From positions 1 to 17,351 of the forward strand of contig JBHEOL010000111.1 of the NCBI GenBank assembly GCA_046261635.1: a stretch of 17,351 nt of DNA, read 5' to 3'. The notes under the pieces were generated by a model. The model was not told the origin of the DNA. It made no database searches and was given only the letters and a program-made list of their open reading frames with translations. Of the stretch, positions 7,019-13,494 are shown one piece after another; the first letter of the stretch is position 1; each line of letters starts with the position of its first letter. Source of the stretch: JBHEPS01 sp046261635 (lineage in GTDB: Bacteria > Acidobacteriota > Thermoanaerobaculia > Gp7-AA8). The position numbers and the translations under genes were made by a program.

Positions 7019-8141
7019 GCGGCGATTCTCGCTGATGCGGCTGAAGGCGATCGCGGGGAAGGAGATCATCCAGATCCGTCGCGACCCGCGAAGCCTCCTC
7101 CTCGCTTTCGCCGTTCCCGTCCTTCTCCTGGTGATTTTCGGCTACGCGATCTCGTGGGACATCCGGCACATCGCCCTGGCCGTTCTCGACGAGGACCGGT
7201 CGCCGGAGAGCCGGAAGCTGATCGACGCTTTCCGGGCCTCGGGGTACTTCGATCTCGAGCGGCAGCTCGAAAGGGCGGGCGAAATCGAGGATCTTCTCGA
7301 TCGCGGCGACGCGCAGATCGTGCTGGTGATCCCTCCCGAGTTCGCCGAGCGGCTCGGGACCGCGTCTCCGCCGCAGGTCCAGGCCGTGGTCGACGGCAGC
7401 GATGCAAACACAGCGACGATCGTCATCGCGTACGCGGAAGCGATCTCGGTCCAGTACTCGACACGACTGAGTGCGAGCGTAAGGGCGGCCCGGTTCCCGG
7501 TCGAGGTGGCGTCCCGCGTCTGGTACAACGAGGAGCTTCTGAGCAGGAACATGATCGTCCCGGGTCTGGTGGCCGTGATCATGTCGATCATCGCCGCGCT
7601 TCTGACCTCTCTCACGATCGCCCGGGAGTGGGAGCGCGGAACGATGGAGCAGCTCGCGTCGACGCCGGTATCGAGACTCGAGGTCGTCGTCGGCAAACTG
7701 ATTCCGTACACCGCGATCGGGTTGATCGACATCGCCATCACCGTCATTCTCGGGATCGCGTTGTTCCGGGTGCCGTTCCGCGGCAGCGTCCTCCTCTTGT
7801 TCGTCCTCTCGCTCCTGTTCCTGATCGGCGCGCTCGGTTTCGGGATTTTCATTTCGGCAGTCGCGAAGTCGCAGATGCTGGCGACCCAGGCGGCGATGGT
7901 CGTGACGTATCTGCCGGCGCTTCTTCTTTCCGGGTTCATGTTCTCGATCGACGCGATGCCGCCGCTGCTGCGCGCGATCACGTACCTGATTCCGGCGCGC
8001 TACTTCCTCGTCGTGACCCGAGGGATCTTCCTCAAGGGTGTCGGCGTCGATGTGCTCCGCACTCAAGCCGTTCTCATGCTCGTCTTCGCAATCGTGGGCC
8101 TGGGGCTGGCGGTGGCGAAGTTCAGGAAGGAGATCGAGTGA
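7011..8141 (+). CDS. ABC-2 type permease 1 (YbhS/YbhR-like)
   Basis: 376 residues with the ABC-2 permease plan: an N-terminal cytosolic segment with 'KEIIQIRRDPRSLLLAF', one transmembrane helix, and a periplasmic domain of about 130 residues. Five further helices follow in the C-terminal half. 'AREWERGTMEQLASTPVSRLE' is the characteristic cytoplasmic coupling motif between helices two and three. The gene overlaps ATPase 2 by eight bases and is followed by a second, clearly related permease, so the pump probably uses a permease heterodimer. It extrudes an unknown hydrophobic compound; E. coli YbhFSR homologues have been linked to drug and cation export. Confidence 0.92.
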   Translation: MTERRFSLMRLKAIAGKEIIQIRRDPRSLLLAFAVPVLLLVIFGYAISWDIRHIALAVLDEDRSPESRKLIDAFRASGYFDLERQLERAGEIEDLLDRGDAQIVLVIPPEFAERLGTASPPQVQAVVDGSDANTATIVIAYAEAISVQYSTRLSASVRAARFPVEVASRVWYNEELLSRNMIVPGLVAVIMSIIAALLTSLTIAREWERGTMEQLASTPVSRLEVVVGKLIPYTAIGLIDIAITVILGIALFRVPFRGSVLLLFVLSLLFLIGALGFGIFISAVAKSQMLATQAAMVVTYLPALLLSGFMFSIDAMPPLLRAITYLIPARYFLVVTRGIFLKGVGVDVLRTQAVLMLVFAIVGLGLAVAKFRKEIE

Positions 8142-9247
8142 GAGGCTCGCTGCAGCGGATACTCGAGCTCGTCCGCAAGGAGCTGATCCAGATCTTCCGC
8201 GAGCCGCGGATGCGGGGGGTCCTTCTCGTCGCTCCCTTGATCCAGCTCCTGCTGTTCGGATACGCCGTCTCGACCGACGTGCGGAACACCCGGCTCTTCG
8301 TCGTCGATCAAGACCGGACCGCGCTCTCGCGAAGTCTGGTCGATTCGCTCACGGCGTCCGGCTATTTCCAACTCGCCGGTTCGTCGGAGGACGCGTCGGA
8401 TCTGATCGCGGCGCTCGACGGCGGGGACGCCGTCGCCGCGGTGGCGATCCCTCCCGGCCTGAGCCGGGACTTCGCCCGGAGGGAGGCATCGATCCAGCTC
8501 ATCGTCGACGGCTCGAACTCGAATGTCGCGACGATCGCCCTGGGTCACGCCGAGAGGATCGCCATGATGTGGGGCCTGCGGGCTTCAGGCGGGAGCGTCC
8601 GTCTCGCATTCGAGCTTCGGGAGCGTGCCTGGTTCAACCCCGAGCTGGCGAGCCGCAACTACAACGTTCCCGGCGTGACGGGGATGATCATCTTTCTGAT
8701 CTGCCTTCTGCTCACCGCGCTGGCCATCGTCCGGGAGCGAGAGATGGGAACTCTCGAGCAGCTGATGGTGAGTCCGCTGCGGCCGTGGGAGCTGATCGCC
8801 GGGAAGAGTCTTCCGTTCGCGATCATCGGCCTGTTCGATCTCGCGCTCGTGACGGCCGTCGGGATCCTCTGGTTCGACATCCCGTTCAGGGGATCGTTCA
8901 CCCTTCTGATCTTCGCGAGCGTGCTGTTCATTCTGTCCGCGCTCGGAATCGGTCTGTTCATCTCGACCATCTCGACCACGCAGCAGGAGGCGTTCATGGG
9001 GACATTCCTGGTCTTCCTTCCCTCGATCCTGCTCGCCGGATTCATGTTTCCCGTCCGGAGCATGCCGGAGGTGTTTCAGTGGATCACGCTCGCCAACCCG
9101 CTCCGGCATTACCTGGTGATCGTGCGGAGCATTTTTCTGAAGGGAGCGGGCTTCGCGGCCCTCTGGCCGCAATTCGCAGCGCTGATCCTGATCGGGGGCG
9201 TGATCTTCGCCTTCGCGGTCTCGCGCTTCGAGAAGCGGATCGGATGA
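8138..9247 (+). CDS. ABC-2 type permease 2 (YbhR/YbhS-like)
   Basis: 369 residues read from a GTG at 8138 that overlaps the stop of permease 1 (GTGA). It has the same architecture as permease 1: 'VRKELIQIFREPRMRGVLL' at the N-terminus, a periplasmic domain, 'REREMGTLEQLMVSPLRPWE' as the coupling motif, and six predicted transmembrane helices. The two are paralogues that have diverged well beyond a recent duplication. The frame is open far upstream, but that portion is Arg-rich shadow sequence opposite permease 1. It is the last gene of the operon; its stop lies six bases from that of the convergent VIT-family gene. Confidence 0.9.
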   Translation: MRGSLQRILELVRKELIQIFREPRMRGVLLVAPLIQLLLFGYAVSTDVRNTRLFVVDQDRTALSRSLVDSLTASGYFQLAGSSEDASDLIAALDGGDAVAAVAIPPGLSRDFARREASIQLIVDGSNSNVATIALGHAERIAMMWGLRASGGSVRLAFELRERAWFNPELASRNYNVPGVTGMIIFLICLLLTALAIVREREMGTLEQLMVSPLRPWELIAGKSLPFAIIGLFDLALVTAVGILWFDIPFRGSFTLLIFASVLFILSALGIGLFISTISTTQQEAFMGTFLVFLPSILLAGFMFPVRSMPEVFQWITLANPLRHYLVIVRSIFLKGAGFAALWPQFAALILIGGVIFAFAVSRFEKRIG

Positions 9248-9253
9248 TTCCGG

Positions 9254-9973
9254 TCAGCCGAGGTTGCCCAGCAGCGCGCCGATCGCCCAGGCGATCGCCG
9301 CGGCGATGGATCCGATCGCGAGCGTCTCGAGCCCCGACTGCCACCACGGGATGACTGACCAGCGCGCCTTCGCGGAGCCGATCGCGAAGAACACCACTGC
9401 CGTTGCCGCCAGCGACCATGAGCCGGGCGAGTCGAACCCCAGAAGAAACGGGACGAGCGGGACCGCGCCGCAGACGACGAAGGCGATCATCGTCGAGAGC
9501 GCTGCCCGCCATGGCGAGCGAAGCTCGGCCGCCATCCCGTATTCCTCCTGGATCATCGTGCGGACCCACAGGTCCGGATCCGAGGTGATGGTGTCGACGA
9601 CGGTCTCAAGGTGCTTCCCCTCGAAACCTTTTCGTGCGTAGATCTGCCGGATCTCTTCCCTCTCTCCTTCGGGATGGACCCGGATCTGGCGCTCCTCCAT
9701 CTTGCGGACCAGATCGAGCTCGTGGTGCTCGGAGCGGGTTCCCGAGAAGTTGGAGGCAGCCATCGAGAAGCCGTCGGCCAGCAGATTCGCGAGGCCGAGA
9801 ATGATGACCACGCTGGCCGACATTTTTGCGCCGACCACGCCCGAGACGATGGCAAAGGTCGTCACCGCGCCGTCGATGCCGCCGTAGACGAAGTCGCGGA
9901 GATAGCTCGAGCGGAAGCCCTGGTCGAGCCGGGTGGCGATCGCGTCGGGTGAATGATCGTGGGGTTCCAGCAC
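9254..9973 (-). CDS. VIT1/CCC1-family iron/manganese transporter
   Basis: 239 residues from a GTG at 9973, giving the family-typical opening 'HDHSPDAIATRLDQGFRSS' then 'YLRDFVYGGIDGAVTTFAIV'. A hydrophobic pair of helices follows ('SASVVIILGLANLLADGFSM'). A cytosolic, charged metal-binding-type insert (about residues 78-145, rich in Glu/His/Arg) precedes three C-terminal membrane helices. Members move Fe2+ or Mn2+ across membranes, usually out of the cytosol. There is no in-frame ATG near the conserved start and no clear ribosome binding site before the GTG, so the start is uncertain; a TTG six codons upstream is possible. It diverges from the radical SAM pair and may share its regulation. 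Confidence 0.82.
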   Translation of the reverse strand: MLEPHDHSPDAIATRLDQGFRSSYLRDFVYGGIDGAVTTFAIVSGVVGAKMSASVVIILGLANLLADGFSMAASNFSGTRSEHHELDLVRKMEERQIRVHPEGEREEIRQIYARKGFEGKHLETVVDTITSDPDLWVRTMIQEEYGMAAELRSPWRAALSTMIAFVVCGAVPLVPFLLGFDSPGSWSLAATAVVFFAIGSAKARWSVIPWWQSGLETLAIGSIAAAIAWAIGALLGNLG

Positions 9974-10107
9974 CGCGTCATGTTGCCACAACCGGGGCAG
10001 AAGTCGCCCGGACGGAGGTGGTTGCGCCCGCTCTCGCGGTCGCGACTCACTCCTCGATGTGACGGAAATCATAGGGGAGCGTGTGGGCGGGGCGTAAATC
10101 CGTGAGT

Positions 10108-10121
10108 GACGCTCAGGCGTC
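10108..10121 (+). repeat. Small hairpin GACGC-TCAG-GCGTC before the radical SAM ribosome site
   Basis: A perfect 5-bp inverted repeat with a four-base loop ends immediately before the GAGGAGG ribosome binding site (10122-10128) of the radical SAM gene starting at 10134. In mRNA it could shield or stack on the ribosome site. It may also be chance. Confidence 0.35.
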
Positions 10122-10133
10122 GAGGAGGTTCTG

Positions 10134-11387
10134 GTGTCGCTGAAACCGATCGAGCTCGAAATCGAGCTTTTCTGCCGCGGAATGCGGATCGACGAGAGCT
10201 TCCATACGGGAGAGGAGGGCCGGAGAATCTCGCGCACGCGCGCGGGCCTCGGCTCGGGCCTCGAGATCGTCATTCCGTCGCCGCGCAAGGACCTCTGGGT
10301 CAACGTGCCGGTGGTCGAGCCGTTCGCCGCCACCTCTCCTTTTCTGCTTTTCCGGCAAGGGGAGCGGTGCCGGATCATCGACGAGAGGCAGGGGGATGAG
10401 TACGCCATCGACCTTCCTCCCGAGCCGGCCTGGTACGGGCGGCTCACCTCGAGCGGAACGGAGATGAGTCGCATCGGAGTTCTCCAGGGCAACTACCTCG
10501 GCGTCTACGTCTCGAACCGATGCATGTACTGGGCGCTCAAGTATCAGGCCGCCTGCAAGTTCTGCACGACAGGAAAGAACGTGGGCACCAACGAGGAGCT
10601 CAAGAAGCGCGTCGAGGACGTGGTCGAGGTCGCGCGGGCATCGCGGCAGGAATCGGGTTCGGTCTTCACGCATTTCAACACGGGCTACCACTACGAGGAT
10701 CTCGACGAGCGGGAGTCGATGCACGGGCTCCGTCAGTGCGAGCCATACGTGAAGGCCGTCCGGCAGCAGGTCGGTGGTTTCATCGGCGTGCAGGCGGTCC
10801 CGGTGAAGCGCCACCTCTACCATGAGTACGACGACCTGATCGAAGCCGGCACGGATCACTTCTCGTTCTGCTACGAATTCGAGGATCCGGACGTGTTCGC
10901 CGCGCTCTGTCCCGGCAAGGCCGCGACGATGGGGCAGCAGTCGTTTTTCGACGCGATGGAGTACACGGCCCGGAAGCTGGGACGCGGGCGGGTTTCGGGC
11001 GAGATCATCGCCGGGCCGGAGCCGATCGAGGCGACGAAACGCGGCATCCGGCGGATCGTCGACGCGGGCGCCTTTCCCACGGTCTGCATTTTCCGTCCGA
11101 CGGTCGGCAGCGAGATGGAAGCCACCCGGCCACCCGATCCCGAGGCGATGAAGGACGTGTTCGCCTACATGCACGAGGTGTGTCGCGACGCCGGGCTGCC
11201 AGTGGGCATACTCCCGATCGAGGTATCGCTGGTCGTGCAGCCGGAAGAGACCCAGGACCTGGTCGAGCCGAATCTGCCGACGTCGCTCTATCGGATGAAG
11301 AACGCCGCGCTGAAGACGCTCGCCAAACCGTACATCGCCTGGAAGCTGCGTCCCTCGGGTGGCGAGCTCGCCGCGGGAGCCGCGTGA
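10134..11387 (+). CDS. Radical SAM protein with unusual CX10CX2C cluster motif
   Basis: 417 residues starting at a GTG with GAGGAGG five bases upstream. The radical SAM signature is in 'VYVSNRCMYWALKYQAACKF', continuing to a third cysteine. The three cysteines are C130, C141 and C144, spaced CX10CX2C, whereas the canonical motif is CX3CX2C. The CxPhiC half (CKFC) and the preceding beta-strand are normal, so the first cysteine appears displaced by an insertion. Later segments ('FNTGYHYEDLDE', 'GGFIGVQAVPVKR', 'RVSGEIIAGPEPIEA', 'FPTVCIFRPTVG') resemble the strands of a biotin-synthase-like radical SAM barrel. About 125 residues precede the cluster as an additional N-terminal domain. It would reductively cleave S-adenosylmethionine with a 4Fe-4S cluster; the substrate is unknown. 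It is translationally coupled to a second radical SAM gene. Confidence 0.85.
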   Translation: MSLKPIELEIELFCRGMRIDESFHTGEEGRRISRTRAGLGSGLEIVIPSPRKDLWVNVPVVEPFAATSPFLLFRQGERCRIIDERQGDEYAIDLPPEPAWYGRLTSSGTEMSRIGVLQGNYLGVYVSNRCMYWALKYQAACKFCTTGKNVGTNEELKKRVEDVVEVARASRQESGSVFTHFNTGYHYEDLDERESMHGLRQCEPYVKAVRQQVGGFIGVQAVPVKRHLYHEYDDLIEAGTDHFSFCYEFEDPDVFAALCPGKAATMGQQSFFDAMEYTARKLGRGRVSGEIIAGPEPIEATKRGIRRIVDAGAFPTVCIFRPTVGSEMEATRPPDPEAMKDVFAYMHEVCRDAGLPVGILPIEVSLVVQPEETQDLVEPNLPTSLYRMKNAALKTLAKPYIAWKLRPSGGELAAGAA

Positions 11388-11389
11388 CC

Positions 11390-12187
11390 ATGTCCCCTCC
11401 GCTTCGGGAGCCGTCCTCCGTGTACGGGCCCGTGCACTCGTGGCGATGGGGTGCCTCCCTCGGCATCGACCTCCTCCTCTCTCCGAGCTGCTGCTCGTTT
11501 CGCTGCGTCTACTGTCAGCTCGGCGAAATCGAGGATCCGACGTGCGAGAGATCGCTGCGCGTTCCGACCGCCCGCGTGATTCGCGACCTCGAGGCGTCGG
11601 AGTGGGCGCGTGCCGACGTGATCACCTTCTCGGGGAGCGGGGAGCCGACGCTCGCCGCGAATCTCGGCGAAGCGATTTCCGAGGTCAAGCGCAGAACGTC
11701 CAAGCGGGTCGTCGTTCTCACGAACGCGATGCATCTCGGCGACCCTCAGGTCCGGGCCGAGCTGGCGCTCGCGGATGAGGTCTGCTGCAAGCTCGATGCG
11801 ATCGACGACGTGAGGCTCGCGCGGATCAATCGGCCCGTCCGCGAGACCAGCGTCGAATCGATCATCGAAGGAATCGTTTCTCTCCGAGCAAGCTGGAGGG
11901 GAAAGCTCTCGCTCCAGATCATGCTGCTGCCCGGAACAGGATCGTCTCCGCTCGCGTTCGCCCCGGCGATTGCGCACATCGCCCCAGACTGCGTGCAACT
12001 GAATGTTCCCTCCCGGCCGGTGCCTCTCCGCCACACGCTCGAGACTCGCGGCACGCACAACGCGTTCGGCGCGGAAAGAGCATGGCGCATCCTCGACTTC
12101 GACGAGGTCGAGAGCGCGCGCGCCGAGCTCCAGTTCGTGACCGGGATCGAGATCCTCGCCCCTCCTCTCGACGACCACGCTCGTTGA
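11390..12187 (+). CDS. COG0731-like radical SAM protein
   Basis: 265 residues with the canonical cluster motif C35-x3-C39-x2-C42 in 'SPSCCSFRCVYCQLGEIEDP', and an SAM-binding 'TFSGSGEPTLAANLG' strand. The run 'YGPVHSWRWGASLGIDLLL' followed by CVYCQLG is typical of COG0731 Fe-S oxidoreductases, distantly related to the wybutosine enzyme TYW1. C34 directly next to C35 is an extra cysteine. The ATG at 11390 lies two bases after the upstream stop; a GTG at 11384 overlapping that stop (GTGA), better spaced from GGGAG, is an equally good start adding two residues. Coupling to the preceding radical SAM gene implies a joint pathway. The reaction is unknown; COG0731 members outside tRNA modification are mostly uncharacterised. 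Confidence 0.85.
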   Translation: MSPPLREPSSVYGPVHSWRWGASLGIDLLLSPSCCSFRCVYCQLGEIEDPTCERSLRVPTARVIRDLEASEWARADVITFSGSGEPTLAANLGEAISEVKRRTSKRVVVLTNAMHLGDPQVRAELALADEVCCKLDAIDDVRLARINRPVRETSVESIIEGIVSLRASWRGKLSLQIMLLPGTGSSPLAFAPAIAHIAPDCVQLNVPSRPVPLRHTLETRGTHNAFGAERAWRILDFDEVESARAELQFVTGIEILAPPLDDHAR

Positions 12188-12214
12188 GAAACGCCACACC
12201 CGCAGCGCCTTTCA

Positions 12215-12251
12215 TGTGATTTCGTCCGTTCGTTGGGCCGAAACTGTCACA
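12215..12251. repeat. Inverted repeat TGTGATTTCG / CGAAACTGTCACA
   Basis: Two matching half-elements, TGTGA-TTTCG (12215-12224) and CGAAA-CTG-TCACA (12239-12251), face each other in the 138-bp gap upstream of the first cyclic-nucleotide-fold gene; pairing needs a three-base bulge. TGTGA/TCACA halves recall CRP/FNR-family sites, but the spacing is far longer than a CRP operator. It may be a regulatory site or a weak hairpin after the radical SAM operon. Confidence 0.35.
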
Positions 12252-12325
12252 GGCTGCGGTAGTTGGAGTCACACTCCCGATTCCGGCGCGCGCCTATCGT
12301 GAAAGTGAGAAGGCGAGGAACCGCC

Positions 12326-12850
12326 ATGACCGTTCTGCAGATATCGACGAACAGAAGAGGCAATGGCTGGAATCTCAAGGAGCTCCGAAGCATTCACGCC
12401 ATGAAGGTGATTCCGTGGTTCGAGGCAACGGGGCGGACACTGACCGTGCGGAAGGGGACGGCTCTTTTCCATGAGGGCGAGACGCCCGAGGGGTTGTTCC
12501 TGGTCCGGTCGGGGAGTGTGGAGATGACGGTGAGCGCCCACGACGGGCGCAAACTCAGGATCGGGACCGCGCGGCGCGGTCACGTCCTCGGACTCGAATC
12601 GCTCTTCACGAACTCGGCGCATCCGATCACGGCCGTCACCGTCGGTTCCGCGACGGTCTGCTTCGTTCCTCGAGCCGATTTCTTCGCTTTCGTCGAGGCC
12701 GACCCCGACGTGCGGATGAGACTCATCCATTACCTCAGCGAGGAAGTTGCGTCGAGCTGGGGGCAGATCCGCACGACGCTCGCGTGGAGACACGACCGCG
12801 CACACGTTGGAGATCTCGGTCATGACTCGCCGCGGATCGCGGCCGTCTGA
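12326..12850 (+). CDS. Single-domain cyclic-nucleotide-binding-fold (Crp-like) protein without HTH
   Basis: 174 residues, start supported by GAGGAA six bases upstream. The middle is a cupin-like cNMP-binding fold: 'LTVRKGTALFHEGETPEGLF', 'LVRSGSVEMTVSAHDGRKLR', 'ARRGHVLGLESLFTNSAHPI', then a C-helix 'VRMRLIHYLSEEVASSW'. No winged helix follows; full Crp/Fnr proteins are about 220-240 aa. The phosphate-binding cassette lacks the usual arginine (HPITAV where cAMP binders have PRAATV), so classical cAMP binding is doubtful. The protein could sense another ligand or dimerise with a partner. Its 3' end overlaps the next gene, also HTH-less, by 29 bases, so the two are co-translated. Confidence 0.8.
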   Translation: MTVLQISTNRRGNGWNLKELRSIHAMKVIPWFEATGRTLTVRKGTALFHEGETPEGLFLVRSGSVEMTVSAHDGRKLRIGTARRGHVLGLESLFTNSAHPITAVTVGSATVCFVPRADFFAFVEADPDVRMRLIHYLSEEVASSWGQIRTTLAWRHDRAHVGDLGHDSPRIAAV

Positions 12851-13259
12851 GCTCGTCTCCCCGGCGAGCTGCCTTCATTGCCGGGCGCGACGCGGCCGAA
12901 TCTTCTGCAATTTCGCCAGGCGCGCGCTCCCGTCATTCGACAAGATCGCCTCTCTCCAGCGCCTTGCTGACGGCGAGTCGCTCCTGGTCGAGGGCCTTCC
13001 CGTGTCCGGGGTATGGGTCGTCTGCAGCGGCCAGGTCCGCGTGATCTCTTTCGAGGGGCGGATGAGCGGATCACCGGCGATCCAGTTTCTCCGCCGCGGT
13101 CAGGCGCTCGGTCTCACCGAAGCGCTTCACGGTGTTCCCGCCCGCGCCAACGCGGTCACCCTCGGTGAATGCGAGCTTCGATTCATCCCCGCGCCCCTTT
13201 TGCGGCGCTTTCTCGCCCGCGACATCGACGCCTGCCTATGGGCCGCGCACTTCGTGTAG
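12822..13259 (+). CDS. FNR-like sensor domain protein, truncated before the HTH
   Basis: 145 residues. The N-terminus carries C17-LH-C20 and C29 in 'CLHCRARRGRIFCNF', the pattern of FNR-type Crp proteins whose cysteines hold an oxygen- or NO-sensitive Fe-S cluster; a fourth cysteine, C68 ('WVVCSGQV'), sits in the sensory core. The cNMP-fold beta-roll follows ('LLVEGLPVSGVWVVCSGQVR', 'FLRRGQALGLTEALHGVPAR'). The protein stops in the dimerisation-helix region ('DACLWAAHFV'), and no DNA-binding domain is encoded. GGAG lies nine bases before the ATG. The stop sits just before the large heptamer repeat array at 13281, so the missing HTH may have been lost when that element arrived. It could be a stand-alone sensor or a decaying gene. 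Confidence 0.75.
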   Translation: MTRRGSRPSELVSPASCLHCRARRGRIFCNFARRALPSFDKIASLQRLADGESLLVEGLPVSGVWVVCSGQVRVISFEGRMSGSPAIQFLRRGQALGLTEALHGVPARANAVTLGECELRFIPAPLLRRFLARDIDACLWAAHFV

Positions 13260-13280
13260 GCGGGCGACGAAGAACTAAAG

Positions 13281-13494
13281 CCAGAAACCAGAAGCCAGAA
13301 GAAAAGTCAGAAGTCAGAAGGCAGAAGGCAGAAGGAAAGTCAAAGGCAGAAATCAGAAGTCAGGAGTCAAAAATCAGAAGTAAAAAGACGGCGCCGTTGC
13401 TGTTGCTCTTACTTCTGGCTTCTGCCTTCTTCTGGTTTCTGGCTTCTGGCTTCTGGTTTTACTTCTGCCTTCTGCCTTCTGCCTTCTGCCTTTC
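13281..13494. repeat. Giant inverted array of degenerate CAGAAGN heptamers
   Basis: The left half (13281-13383) is a run of about a dozen degenerate purine-rich heptamers of the form CAGAAGn/CCAGAAn. The right half (13409-13494) is the complementary CTTCTGn array. At the apex CAGAAGTAA (13375-13383) pairs perfectly with TTACTTCTG (13409-13417) around a loop containing CGGCGCCG. The transcript of either strand could fold into a very long hairpin. The array fills the space between two converging genes, whose stops lie at 13259 and 13494, so it may act as a bidirectional transcription barrier. Period seven excludes coding function. Similar CCAGAAG repeats occur between genes in some acidobacterial genomes, from memory only. 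Confidence 0.85.

Noticed and set aside
6831..8066. 411-codon minus-strand frame opposite ATPase 2 and permease 1
   Set aside because: The product is Arg/Asp/Glu-rich with no domain, and lies opposite two well-supported transporter genes.
10134..12187. Peptide-modifying (RiPP) cluster
   Set aside because: No short precursor frame, SPASM domain, or peptidase/transporter typical of such clusters is found beside the radical SAM genes.
13281..13494. CRISPR array
   Set aside because: The heptamers are contiguous with no spacers and the two halves are inverted; no cas genes are present.
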